Below are positions 54,332 through 62,757 of a stretch of DNA of 64,000 nt, in pieces. Below the pieces are notes generated by a model, which saw only the letters and a program-made list of their open reading frames with translations, was not told where the DNA came from and made no database searches. The stretch is from Thauera sp. 2A1 (GTDB lineage: Bacteria > Pseudomonadota > Gammaproteobacteria > Burkholderiales > Rhodocyclaceae). The stretch's first letter is position 1. Every line of letters starts with the position of its first letter. Made by a program: the position numbers and the translations under genes. The stretch lies in assembly GCF_009469595.2 (NCBI RefSeq), contig NZ_SSXV01000009.1:97480-161479 (forward strand), given 5' to 3'.

Positions 54332-55830
54332 CAGAATCGCTCCAGTTCGGGGAAGGGCAGCTTGCCCTGGTGCACGTGCATGGCGCCGAATTCGGCGCAG
54401 CGGTGCAGGGTCGGGATGTTCTTGCCCGGGTTGAGCAGGCCGTCGGCGTCGAATGCCGCCTTCACCGCGTGGAAGAAGCGCAGCTCGTCGCTGTTGAACT
54501 GCACGCACATCTGGTTGATCTTCTCGCGCCCGACACCGTGCTCGCCGGTGATCGTGCCGCCCACCGCGACGCACAGTTCGAGGATCCTGCCGCCCAGTTC
54601 CTCGGCGCGCTCGAGCTCGCCGGGCACGTTGGCATCGAACAGGATCAGCGGGTGCATGTTGCCGTCGCCGGCATGGAAGACGTTGGCCACGCGCAGGCCG
54701 TATTGCTGCGACAGATCGGCCGTGCCCTGCAGCACGGTGGGCAGGTGGCGGCGCGGTATGGTGCCGTCCATGCAGTAGTAGTCCGGCGACATGCGGCCCA
54801 CCGCGGGAAACGCGTTCTTGCGCCCGGCCCAGAACTTCACCCGTTCGGCTTCGTCGCGCGCCAGGCTCACCGCGGTGGCGCCGGCCTTGTCGAGCACGGC
54901 GCGCACGCGCTCGATGTCTTCCTGCACGTCGGATTCCACGCCGTCGAGTTCGCACAACAGGATGGCCTCCGCCTCCACCGGATAGCCGGCGTGGATGAAG
55001 TCTTCGGCCGCCTGGATGGCGAGCTTGTCCATCATCTCGAGGCCGCCGGGGATGATGCCGGCGCCGATGATGTCGCCCACCGCGCGGCCTGCCTTGTCCA
55101 CCGAATCGAAGCTCGCCATCAGCACGCGGGCGACCTGCGGTTTCGGCAGCAGCTTCACCGTGACTTCGGTGACGACGCCGAGCATGCCTTCGGAACCGGT
55201 GAACAGCGCCAGCAGGTCGAAGCCGGGCGCGTCCAGCGCGTCTGCGCCCAGCGTCACGCGCTCGCCCTCGATGGTAAGGATCTCCACCTTCAACAGGTTG
55301 TGCACGGTGAGCCCGTACTTCAGGCAATGCACGCCGCCGGCGTTTTCCGCCACGTTGCCGCCGATCGAACAGGCGATCTGCGAGGACGGATCGGGTGCGT
55401 AGTAAAGCTCGTAAGGGGCGGCAGCCTGCGAGATCGCCAGGTTGCGCACGCCAGGCTGCACGCGCGCATAGCGGCCGGCCGGATTCACTTCGAGAATGCG
55501 ATTGAAGCGCGCCATCACCAGCAGCACCCCCTGTTCGAGTGGCAGCGCACCGCCGGACAGCCCGGTGCCGGCGCCGCGCGCCACTACCGGCACCTTGCGC
55601 TGGTGGCAGAGCTTCAGTACGGCGGCAACCTGCTCGACACGCTCCGGCAGCACCACCAGCAGTGGCGTGGTGCGATAGGCCGCCAGGCCGTCGCACTCGT
55701 AGGGCTTGAGGTCTTCGCGGCGATACAGGATCGTCAGGTCGGGAATGCCGGTGCGCAGCTCGGCAAGCAGTGCCGCCTGATCAACCCGCGTCAGCGCGCC
55801 GTCAACACGTTCGTCGTAGAGGATGTTCAT
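54331..55830 (-). CDS. glcD: glycolate oxidase subunit GlcD
   Basis: GlcD is the catalytic FAD subunit oxidising glycolate (and often D-lactate) to the oxo acid. The 499 residues have the FAD-binding segment VPVVARGAGTGLSGGALPL, CSIGGNVAENAGG and GSEGMLGVVTEVTVKLLPKP. The C-terminal metal/substrate region has HAGDGNMHP and GEHGVGREK. The ATG at 55830 is chosen by homology. It is the first gene of the minus-strand operon glcD-glcE-glcF-permease. malate synthase (glcB) and glcG are not next to it. Confidence 0.94.
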   Translation of the reverse strand: MNILYDERVDGALTRVDQAALLAELRTGIPDLTILYRREDLKPYECDGLAAYRTTPLLVVLPERVEQVAAVLKLCHQRKVPVVARGAGTGLSGGALPLEQGVLLVMARFNRILEVNPAGRYARVQPGVRNLAISQAAAPYELYYAPDPSSQIACSIGGNVAENAGGVHCLKYGLTVHNLLKVEILTIEGERVTLGADALDAPGFDLLALFTGSEGMLGVVTEVTVKLLPKPQVARVLMASFDSVDKAGRAVGDIIGAGIIPGGLEMMDKLAIQAAEDFIHAGYPVEAEAILLCELDGVESDVQEDIERVRAVLDKAGATAVSLARDEAERVKFWAGRKNAFPAVGRMSPDYYCMDGTIPRRHLPTVLQGTADLSQQYGLRVANVFHAGDGNMHPLILFDANVPGELERAEELGGRILELCVAVGGTITGEHGVGREKINQMCVQFNSDELRFFHAVKAAFDADGLLNPGKNIPTLHRCAEFGAMHVHQGKLPFPELERF

Positions 55831-55953
55831 CGCGGCCCCAATTCCGATGTCTGCGTCAGTCAGATGTTCGCTCGCGGTCGATGCAACGAGGCCGGAGCGA
55901 ACCTGGAGGCGCATCCTACGGGCGCGCGACAGCCAATTCCAAGCGTTCTCGAG

Positions 55954-55966
55954 CTGGTCGGACCAG
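55954..55966. promoter_or_regulatory. FadR-type GntR operator 1
   Basis: CTGGTCGGACCAG is a perfect 13-bp palindrome containing TGGT-N3-ACCA, the core recognised by FadR-subfamily regulators such as PdhR and LldR. It lies 124 bp upstream of glcD, in the divergent region shared with the regulator gene. Confidence 0.65.
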
Positions 55967-56061
55967 TTTGTTTTCCGGGGGTGGGAATGACGCACCGCGA
56001 AAGGGCCGCAAGCCCAATGCTAATGCGGGCATAAGAGACTATGATGTGGTCTGGTGCATCA

Positions 56062-56074
56062 CTGGTCGGACCAC
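56062..56074. promoter_or_regulatory. FadR-type GntR operator 2
   Basis: CTGGTCGGACCAC repeats operator 1 at twelve of thirteen positions, exactly 108 bp downstream of it. It ends one base before the regulator's ATG at 56076 and about 17 bp after a possible -10 element (TATGAT, 56040-56045). This position suggests autorepression. Confidence 0.65.
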
Positions 56075-56075
56075 C

Positions 56076-56861
56076 ATGAACGCTGAAGTCGCGCTCGAAA
56101 AACCGGCGCAGGAATCCATGCAGGTCGCGGATGTGGTGGCCCAGCGCATCGAACGCCTGATTACCGACGGCGTGCTCAAGCCCGGACAGGCGCTACCCTC
56201 CGAACGCCGTCTCTGCGAGAAGCTGGGAACCTCGCGTTCGGCGCTGCGCGAAGGGCTGCGGGTATTGCGCAGCCACGGCATCGTGGTGACGAAGCACGGC
56301 AAGGGTTCTTTCGTCGCCAATCTGTCGATGCGCGAGACGGCGCCGCTGCTGCATCTTTTCAGTTCGCAGCCGCGCACCCTGTACGATCTGATGGAGGTGC
56401 GGGCGGTGCTCGAGAGCGAGGCTGCGCGCCTGGCTGCGCTGCGGGGCACCGCGGCCGACCTGATCATCATCAGGCGCCGGTATGAAGAGATGGCTGCGAC
56501 CCAGGAAGCACCGGAAAAGACCACGGCGGAAGAGCATGCCCGCCTGGATCATGCCTTTCACCGCGCGATCAGCGAGGCTTCGCACAATCCGGTGCTCGTG
56601 CACACCCTGCAGTCGCTGTCGGATCTCATGCTCAACAGCGTCTTCGCAGCGGTCAATAACCTCTACCACCGGCCGGTGCACAAGCGCATGATCGACCGCC
56701 AGCACGGCCGCCTTTATCAGGCGATCATCGATCGCCAGCCGGAGACCGCCGAGCGCATCGCCCGCGAACACGTGAACAGCGTGCGCGAGAGCTTCATGGA
56801 GATCGAGCAGGAGAACCAGCGTCTGGTGCGCGCCACGATGCGGCTGGAAGGCTGGAGCTAG
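56076..56861 (+). CDS. FadR-subfamily GntR regulator of the glycolate/lactate operon
   Basis: A 261-residue regulator with an N-terminal winged helix (about 14-85: VVAQRIERLITDGVLKPGQA, LPSERRLCEKLGTSRSALRE) and a C-terminal FCD ligand domain. The FCD domain includes LDHAFHRAISEASHNPVL, with metal-binding-type histidines. It resembles GlcC/LldR/PdhR. Divergent placement next to glcD and two TGGTCGGACCA sites argue that it controls the glc operon with an organic-acid ligand. A start at 56118 has a better ribosome-binding sequence (AGGA) and would give 247 residues. Confidence 0.85.
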   Translation: MNAEVALEKPAQESMQVADVVAQRIERLITDGVLKPGQALPSERRLCEKLGTSRSALREGLRVLRSHGIVVTKHGKGSFVANLSMRETAPLLHLFSSQPRTLYDLMEVRAVLESEAARLAALRGTAADLIIIRRRYEEMAATQEAPEKTTAEEHARLDHAFHRAISEASHNPVLVHTLQSLSDLMLNSVFAAVNNLYHRPVHKRMIDRQHGRLYQAIIDRQPETAERIAREHVNSVRESFMEIEQENQRLVRATMRLEGWS

Positions 56862-57001
56862 CGCCGGCAGGGCCGCCGTGCCGAAAGCGAGTCTGGTCCA
56901 TGCTCGCGGGGCGTCCATCAGCCGTAGCTGCGGGTGATTCGACGTCGAGGTCCACGGCAGAGATGGACAGTTCCGCCAAATTTGACTAGCCTGGAGCCAA
57001 T

Positions 57002-57481
57002 ATGGCCTTTCAGGAGCCGAGCATGTCCGCCACCACCGCCACGACGAACCCCGCCGCAATGGCTGCGATCCGCCTGCTCGGCGGCGAGGGTGTGCTTCAC
57101 GCCAGTCCGCGTGTGCTCATGGACTGGATTCCTCTTCTGCGCCAGGGCCTGCCGTCGGCGTCGGTGGATGCGGCAATTCGCCTGACGCGCATCGCCCAGG
57201 GCGACCTGGCGCGTGCGCTCGGCATTCCGGAGCGCACGCTGGTTCGACGCAAGCGGGAAGGCATGCTGTCGCCCGACGAGTCAGCCAAGTTCGTGCGCTT
57301 TGCCCGCGTCGTCGAGCGCGCCGAGGCGGTGTTCGAGGATGCTGACGCTGCGCTGAGCTGGCTGCAGAGCACCAACGCCGCGCTGGGGGGCGTGACCCCC
57401 TTGTCACTGCTGGATACCGAGATCGGCGCCGACAGCGTGCTCGACACCCTTGGCCGCATCGAGCACGGCATCTTCGCCTGA
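57002..57481 (+). CDS. Xre/MbcA/ParS-type antitoxin
   Basis: A 159-residue antitoxin of the DUF2384 group. Residues about 50-85 form an Xre-like helical domain (RIAQGDLARALGIPERTLVR), and the C-terminal part has the toxin-binding segment ALSWLQSTNAALGGVTPLSL with DTEIGADSVLDTLGRIEHG. It would neutralise the RES toxin and probably autorepress the pair. Two starts have ribosome-binding sequences, 57002 (TGGAG) and 57023 (AGGAG). The stop overlaps the toxin start (TGATG). Confidence 0.88.
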   Translation: MAFQEPSMSATTATTNPAAMAAIRLLGGEGVLHASPRVLMDWIPLLRQGLPSASVDAAIRLTRIAQGDLARALGIPERTLVRRKREGMLSPDESAKFVRFARVVERAEAVFEDADAALSWLQSTNAALGGVTPLSLLDTEIGADSVLDTLGRIEHGIFA

Positions 57482-57948
57482 TGCGCACTGTCTGGCGCAT
57501 CACCACCGCGCGGTTCGCGCCCTCCGCGTTCAGTGGCGAGGGCGCGCGGCTGTACGGCGGGCGCTGGAATCCGAAAGGCTGGGCGATGATCTACACGGCG
57601 GAGTCGCAATCGCTGGCCTTGCTCGAGCTCATGGTGCAGGACGATCCCTTGCGCGCTCGCTACGTCCTGATCCCCGCGCACCTTCCGGCCGACCTGCCCG
57701 CGACCCGCGTCGAAGTCGGGCAATTGCCCGAGGGCTGGCGCACGATTGGTGTGCGGGACGTGTTGCAGGAGATGGGCCGGGCCTGGCTCGAAAGCGGTGT
57801 CACCGCAGTGCTGGATGTGCCGAGCGCCGTGCTCCCCGGAGAGCGCAACTACCTGTTGAATCCGCGGCATCCGGATTTCGCCCGCATCAGCATCGGCGCG
57901 TCCGAATTGCTGGACGTGGACACGCGGCTGCTGCGAAACCTGTCCTAG
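57481..57948 (+). CDS. RES-domain toxin
   Basis: A 155-residue RES-domain protein, the toxin partner of the preceding gene. Characterised RES toxins deplete NAD+. Conserved features are the N-terminal VWRITTARF, SGEGARLYGGRWNPKGWAMI and YTAESQSLALLELM, and the C-terminal NYLLNPRHPDFARI. The Arg, Tyr and Glu residues of the family's active site are all present by eye, so the toxin looks intact. It is translationally coupled to the antitoxin. Confidence 0.9.
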   Translation: MRTVWRITTARFAPSAFSGEGARLYGGRWNPKGWAMIYTAESQSLALLELMVQDDPLRARYVLIPAHLPADLPATRVEVGQLPEGWRTIGVRDVLQEMGRAWLESGVTAVLDVPSAVLPGERNYLLNPRHPDFARISIGASELLDVDTRLLRNLS

Positions 57949-57988
57949 CGCGTCGAGTCGGCCGAGAGTCCGCGCCGCGCTTGATAAG

Positions 57989-58057
57989 TGGGGCTGCTTG
58001 GGAGGTGGACTGCCTGGGGGGGGGGACTGCCTGGGGGGGGGGAATGCCTGGGGGGTG
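57989..58057. repeat. G-tract direct repeats
   Basis: Four degenerate copies of a (G)CTGCCTGGGGGG-like unit lie in tandem. They include two uninterrupted runs of ten guanines (58016-58025 and 58033-58042) and a run of six. The segment lies between the RES toxin gene and the bidirectional terminator. The G-runs could form quadruplex DNA or vary in length by slippage. No coding role is apparent. Confidence 0.75.
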
Positions 58058-58060
58058 GAA

Positions 58061-58092
58061 AGCAAAAACGCGCCAGAAGGCGCGTTTTTGCT
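58061..58092. terminator. bidirectional intrinsic terminator
   Basis: AGCAAAAACGCGCC (58061-58074) and GGCGCGTTTTTGCT (58079-58092) form a perfect 14-bp stem with a 4-nt loop. A T-run lies in the outer stem on both strands. It can end the toxin transcript (plus) and the tRNA-Ser transcript (minus). Confidence 0.85.
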
Positions 58093-58098
58093 GAATGA

Positions 58099-58189
<91 letters not shown>

Positions 58190-58203
58190 GCTCGAAGGTC
58201 GGC

Positions 58204-58231
58204 ATTATAGGGGAAGTTTTGGAAAAGTGAA
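58204..58231 (-). promoter_or_regulatory. predicted promoter of tRNA-Ser
   Basis: On the minus strand, TTCACT (58226-58231) and TATAAT (58204-58209) are 16 bp apart. They lie just after the AhpD-like stop codon and 15 nt before the tRNA 5' end. Confidence 0.6.
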
Positions 58232-58235
58232 CGGG

Positions 58236-58586
58236 TCATTCACTTTTCGGCAGCATTTCCTCGTAGGCGCGGACAGCTTCGGCCGCGTACATCAGGGCGG
58301 GGCCGCCGCCCATGTAGGTGCATACGCCCAGCGTTTCCATCACCTGTTCGCGGGTCGCTCCGAGCCGGATCAAGGCCTTGACGTGGAAGCCGACACAGGC
58401 GTCGCAGCGCTGGGTCACGGCGATGGCCAGCGCGATCAGTTCCTTCTGCAGTTCCGAGAGCGCCCCATCGTGCAGCGCGCCTTTCGCCATCGCGCTGAAG
58501 CCCTGCATCGTGTCGGGAATCTCCTTGCGCAGCGTGCCCAGCGCGCGGGAGACGTCGGTGGTGATCTGGACGAAGGACTTGGACAT
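58236..58586 (-). CDS. AhpD-like/carboxymuconolactone decarboxylase family protein
   Basis: A 116-residue all-helical protein of the CMD/AhpD fold. The redox motif CDAC with a following histidine (TQRCDACVGFHVKALIRLGA) points to an alkylhydroperoxidase-like thiol activity rather than a true decarboxylase. EVRAY-type ends and YMGGGPALMYAAEAV are typical. It is a single gene between folE2 and tRNA-Ser on the minus strand. Confidence 0.85.
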   Translation of the reverse strand: MSKSFVQITTDVSRALGTLRKEIPDTMQGFSAMAKGALHDGALSELQKELIALAIAVTQRCDACVGFHVKALIRLGATREQVMETLGVCTYMGGGPALMYAAEAVRAYEEMLPKSE

Positions 58587-58704
58587 CGCGAGACTCCGTA
58601 CTTAAGTAAACGCTAATTTTACTCCGATGAAGCGCCCTCGAAAAGTACGGCGGCGGCAGGCGCATGGGCGCGTGCCGCCGCTGGTGGTGTCCGGGCGTCC
58701 CGGA

Positions 58705-59514
58705 TCAGGCTGGCTTGCGCTTGTCGCGCTCGATCAGTGCGTAGGCCGAGTGGTTGTGGATGGATTCGAAATTCTCCGACTCGACGATGTAGGCGTCGAT
58801 GCGGCTTTCCGCGTTCAGCAGGCCGGCGACGTCGCGCACCATGTCCTCGACGAACTTCGGATTGTCATAGGCGCGCTCGGTCACGTACTTCTCGTCCGGG
58901 CGCTTGAGCAGACCATAGACCTCGCACGAGGCCTGGCTTTCGATCAGTTGTACTGCGTCCTCGATCCACAGGTGGTCGTTGAGCACGGCAGTCACGGTGA
59001 CGTGCGAGCGCTGGTTGTGCGCGCCGTAATCGGAGATCTTCTTGGAGCAGGGGCACAGGCTGGTGACCGGCACCACGAGCTTCATGGTGAAGACGTAATC
59101 GCTGCCCTCGCGGATTTCGCCGATGAAGGTGACCTCGTAGTCCATCAGGCTCCTGACACCGGAAACCGGTGCGGCCTTGTTGATGAAATAGGGGAAGGTC
59201 ATCTCGACGTGGCCGGTCTCCGCCTCCAGGCGCTTGACCATTTCGCGCAGCATGGGCTCGAAGGACTCGACCGAGATCTCGCGCTCGTTGCCATTGAGGA
59301 TCTCGATGAAGCGCGACATGTGGGTGCCCTTGAAGTTGTGGGGCAGGCCGACATACATGTTGAAGCTGGCGACGGTGTGCTGCACGCCACCGCTCTTGTC
59401 GACGACTTTCACCGGGTGGCGGATCGACTTGATGCCGACCTTGTTGATCGCGATCTGCCGGCTGTCCATGCTGTTCTGCACGTCGGGCATCGCGCTGGCC
59501 ACGGTGGCGTTCAT
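58705..59514 (-). CDS. folE2: GTP cyclohydrolase FolE2
   Basis: FolE2 (type IB) converts GTP to dihydroneopterin triphosphate, the entry to folate and queuosine synthesis, using various metals instead of strictly zinc. The 269 residues contain the signature [20 protein letters not shown], with the conserved metal-ligand Cys, and HMSRFIEIL (here [12 protein letters not shown]). It is 64 bp downstream of dxs on the same strand. Expression independent of zinc supply would suit this isoform. Confidence 0.93.
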   Translation of the reverse strand: MNATVASAMPDVQNSMDSRQIAINKVGIKSIRHPVKVVDKSGGVQHTVASFNMYVGLPHNFKGTHMSRFIEILNGNEREISVESFEPMLREMVKRLEAETGHVEMTFPYFINKAAPVSGVRSLMDYEVTFIGEIREGSDYVFTMKLVVPVTSLCPCSKKISDYGAHNQRSHVTVTAVLNDHLWIEDAVQLIESQASCEVYGLLKRPDEKYVTERAYDNPKFVEDMVRDVAGLLNAESRIDAYIVESENFESIHNHSAYALIERDKRKPA

Positions 59515-59578
59515 GGGCGTGTTCTCTCTTTCGTTCCGAAAATCATGCCCGAGATCGTAACATTCCCGACAAAATTAC

Positions 59579-61441
59579 TCAACTATTGAGCTGGTCGACG
59601 CGCTCGATGGCAGCCAGGATGCCGGGCTTGTCGAGGCCGACCGAGGCGAGCAACTGCGCCTGGTCGCCGTGATCGATGAAGCGGTCGGGAAGGCCCAGGC
59701 GCAGCACGCGCGGTCGCGCGCGAAGCCCGTCCACGCAGCGCGACACCTCCGCGCCCACGCCGCCGATCACCGCGTTTTCCTCCAGCGTCACCAGCAGGTC
59801 GTGGCTGGCGGCGAGCTCGGCGACCAGCGCTTCGTCGAGCGGCTTGACGAAGCGCATGTTGGCCACCGTGGCGTCGATCGCCTCCGCCACGTCCATCGCC
59901 ACATCGAGCAGGCTGCCGAAGGCCAGCAGGGCGATGCGTTGGCCATGGCGGCGGATCTCGCCCTTGCCGATGGGCAGCGCCGTCATCTCCTTCTGCGGCG
60001 TGACGCCGCCACCGCTGCCGCGCGGATAGCGCACCGCGCTGGGGCCTTCGTGGCGTACCGCGGTGTAGAGCATCTGGCGGCACTCGTTCTCGTCCGCCGG
60101 CGCCATCACCACCATGTTGGGGATGCAGGCGAGGTAGGAGAGGTCGAAGGCGCCGTGATGCGTCGCACCGTCGGCCCCGACCAGGCCGCCGCGGTCGATG
60201 GCGAACACCACCGGCAGGTTCTGCAACGCCACGTCATGGATGAGCTGGTCGTAACCGCGCTGCAGGAAGGTGGAATAGATCGCCACCACCGGCTTCAGCC
60301 CTTCACAGGCGAGACCGGCGGCGAAAGTCACGGCATGCTGCTCGGCGATGCCCACGTCGTAGTAGCGGTCGGGGTACTCCTGCGCGAAGCGCACCATGCC
60401 GGAGCCCTCGCGCATGGCCGGCGTGATGCCGATGATGCGCCGGTCGGCGGCGGCCATGTCGCACAGCCAGTCGCCGAAGACCTGGGTGTAGGTCAGCTTG
60501 CCGCCTCCCTTGCCGCTCTGGATGCCGGCGGTGTGGTCGAACTTCGACACGCCGTGGTAGAGCACCGGATCGGCTTCGGCCAGCTTGTAGCCCTGGCCCT
60601 TGCGCGTGATCACATGCAGGAACTGCGGCCCCTCGAGCTTCCTCAGGTTCTGCAGCGTGGGGATCAGCGCGTCCAGGTCGTGGCCGTCGATCGGGCCGTA
60701 GTAATGGAAACCGAACTCCTCGAACAGGGTGCCGGGCGCGATCATGCCCTTGGCGTATTCCTCGACCTTGCGCGCGAGCTCCGCGACCGGCGGCGCCATG
60801 CCCAGCACCTTCTCGCCGACGCGGCGCGCGGTGTTGTAGGTCGAGCCCGACATCATGCGCGCGAGGATCTTGGTCAGGGCCCCGACCGGCGGCGAGATCG
60901 ACATCTCGTTGTCGTTGAGGATCACCAGCAGGTTGATGCCGTCGATCTCGCCGGCGTTGTTCAGCGCCTCGAAGGCCATGCCTGCCGACATCGCGCCGTC
61001 GCCGATCACCGCGATCGCATGGCGGTCCTCGCCGCGGTCGCGCGCGGCCACCGCCATGCCGAGGGCAGCCGAGATCGAGGTCGACGAGTGTGCGGTGCCG
61101 AAGGTGTCGTACTCGCTTTCGCTGCGCCGCGGGAAGCCCGAGATGCCGCCCCAGTGGCGCAGGCCCCCCATCGCCTCGCGTCGGCCGGTGAGTACCTTGT
61201 GGCCATAGGTCTGGTGGCCTACATCCCACACGATGCGGTCCTGCGGCGTATCGAAGACGTGGTGCAGCGCGATCGTGAGCTCGACCGTGCCGAGGTTGGA
61301 CGACAGGTGGCCGCCCGTCTTCGACACCGATTCGATCAGGAAGGCGCGCAGTTCGTCGGCAATGGTGCGGAGTTCGCGGCGATCGAGTGCGCGAAGGTCG
61401 GCGGGGGAGCTGATGCGGTCCAGATGCGGGTAGCGGGACAT
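59579..61441 (-). CDS. dxs: 1-deoxy-D-xylulose-5-phosphate synthase
   Basis: Dxs condenses pyruvate and glyceraldehyde-3-phosphate with thiamine diphosphate, the first step of the MEP isoprenoid pathway. The 620 residues contain [17 protein letters not shown], the ThDP motif [18 protein letters not shown] and the catalytic glutamate in [16 protein letters not shown]. The C-terminal transketolase domain is complete. The ATG at 61441 fits the family start ([17 protein letters not shown]). It follows ispA by 22 nt in xseB-ispA-dxs. Confidence 0.95.
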   Translation of the reverse strand: MSRYPHLDRISSPADLRALDRRELRTIADELRAFLIESVSKTGGHLSSNLGTVELTIALHHVFDTPQDRIVWDVGHQTYGHKVLTGRREAMGGLRHWGGISGFPRRSESEYDTFGTAHSSTSISAALGMAVAARDRGEDRHAIAVIGDGAMSAGMAFEALNNAGEIDGINLLVILNDNEMSISPPVGALTKILARMMSGSTYNTARRVGEKVLGMAPPVAELARKVEEYAKGMIAPGTLFEEFGFHYYGPIDGHDLDALIPTLQNLRKLEGPQFLHVITRKGQGYKLAEADPVLYHGVSKFDHTAGIQSGKGGGKLTYTQVFGDWLCDMAAADRRIIGITPAMREGSGMVRFAQEYPDRYYDVGIAEQHAVTFAAGLACEGLKPVVAIYSTFLQRGYDQLIHDVALQNLPVVFAIDRGGLVGADGATHHGAFDLSYLACIPNMVVMAPADENECRQMLYTAVRHEGPSAVRYPRGSGGGVTPQKEMTALPIGKGEIRRHGQRIALLAFGSLLDVAMDVAEAIDATVANMRFVKPLDEALVAELAASHDLLVTLEENAVIGGVGAEVSRCVDGLRARPRVLRLGLPDRFIDHGDQAQLLASVGLDKPGILAAIERVDQLNS

Positions 61442-61463
61442 GGGGGCGCCAGAAAGGAACGGG

Positions 61464-62375
61464 TCAGAACGTGCGGTGCACGATGTAGTCGGCCAGCGCG
61501 CCGAGGCGGTTCGCGCGCGGCCCGAACGGCGCGAGGGCGGCATGCGCATCGGCCAGCATGTCGCGTGCGAGGCGGTGGGCCTCTTCGATGCCGAGCAGGC
61601 TGACATAGGTCGGCTTGTCGTTGTCGGCATCCTTGCCGGCCGTCTTGCCTAGCGTGGCGGTATCGGCGACCGCGTCGAGGATGTCGTCGACCACCTGGAA
61701 CAGCAGGCCGACGAGCTTCGCGTAATGGTCGAGTCGGCGCAGGTCGTCGTCGGCCATCGGCGTGCCGGCACGTGCGCCGAGTAGCACCGACGCGCGGATC
61801 AGCGCGCCCGTCTTGTGCACGTGCATGAACTCGAGTTCCTCGCGGCTGAGCTGCTTGCCTACCGAATCGAGGTCGATTGCCTGCCCGCCAGCCATGCCGC
61901 GTGAGCCTGAAGCGTTGGCGAGCAGACCGACCATCGCGAGTTGATCGGCGAGGCTGTCGGCCAGCGGTGCCTCGGCGAGCACCTGGAAAGCGAGCGTCTG
62001 CAAGGCATCGCCGGCAAGCAGGGCGGTCGCCTCGTCATATTCCACATGCACCGTCGGCTTGCCGCGGCGCAACACGTCGTCATCCATGCAGGGCATGTCG
62101 TCGTGCACAAGGGAATAGGCATGGATGAATTCCACCGCGCCGGCCAGGCGGTCGAGTCGCTGTGGTGATGCGCCCACGAGCTCGCCCGCCGCATGGACCA
62201 GCAAGGCTCGCACCCGCTTGCCGCCGCCGAGGACCGCGTAGCGCATCGCCGAATGCAGGCGTTGTGGAGCGATCGACGCGTCGGGCAGCAGGGCGGCGAG
62301 GGCGGTTTCGGTGGCTTGCTGGATGCGTCCCATCCAGTCGGCGAAATCGCCGGGGGCGTTGTCGATGCTGCTCAT
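61464..62375 (-). CDS. ispA: farnesyl diphosphate synthase (polyprenyl synthetase)
   Basis: IspA builds farnesyl diphosphate from DMAPP and IPP for quinones and undecaprenol. The 303 residues contain the first aspartate-rich motif in [18 protein letters not shown] and the second in [20 protein letters not shown] and the [13 protein letters not shown] segment are also typical. Its ATG overlaps the xseB stop (ATGA). Confidence 0.95.
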   Translation of the reverse strand: MSSIDNAPGDFADWMGRIQQATETALAALLPDASIAPQRLHSAMRYAVLGGGKRVRALLVHAAGELVGASPQRLDRLAGAVEFIHAYSLVHDDMPCMDDDVLRRGKPTVHVEYDEATALLAGDALQTLAFQVLAEAPLADSLADQLAMVGLLANASGSRGMAGGQAIDLDSVGKQLSREELEFMHVHKTGALIRASVLLGARAGTPMADDDLRRLDHYAKLVGLLFQVVDDILDAVADTATLGKTAGKDADNDKPTYVSLLGIEEAHRLARDMLADAHAALAPFGPRANRLGALADYIVHRTF

Positions 62376-62629
62376 GCTCTATCGCCCTCGCTGTCGGGCG
62401 GCGTGCCCTCAGGGTGGAAATCGGTCAGTTGGTTGCCTTCGAGCTGTCTGATCCGTTGGTCCGCCTGGGCGAGCGTGTCCTGGCAGAACTTCAGCAGGCC
62501 GACGCCGCGCTGATAGCGGGCGAGGGCGTCCTCGAGCGACAAGCTGCCCGCTTCCATATCCTGGACGATGGTCTCGAGTTCGGCGACCGCGGCTTCGAAT
62601 GACTTCGGTGAGGATGCCGGCTTTGGCAT
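62372..62629 (-). CDS. xseB: exodeoxyribonuclease VII small subunit
   Basis: XseB is the small subunit of exonuclease VII, which degrades single-stranded DNA. The 85 residues show the family core SFEAAVAELETIVQDMEAGS followed by LSLEDALARYQRGVGLLKFC. It opens the xseB-ispA-dxs operon, the standard arrangement in Proteobacteria. Confidence 0.94.
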   Translation of the reverse strand: MPKPASSPKSFEAAVAELETIVQDMEAGSLSLEDALARYQRGVGLLKFCQDTLAQADQRIRQLEGNQLTDFHPEGTPPDSEGDRA

Positions 62630-62757
62630 GGATGAATATCGACGCGGCTAAAAAAGGGGGAAAATAACCGAAGGGGTGTCTGGCGGTCAAACACGGGCTG
62701 CCTTACACTAACCCGTTTATTTTTCCGGCTTTCTGGTCGCAGAGAGGAGGTTCGGGG

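Noticed and set aside
57989..58057. G-rich repeats considered as a CRISPR remnant
   Set aside because: The repeats are directly adjoining, short and without spacers, and no cas gene is present in the window.
59540..59575. Zur-like half-site (AATGTTAC on the minus strand) upstream of folE2
   Set aside because: Only one half matches; the symmetric second half is absent, so zinc control cannot be claimed.
59669..61603. A 644-codon open frame antisense to dxs
   Set aside because: It has no recognisable motif, whereas dxs on the other strand is complete with all catalytic motifs.
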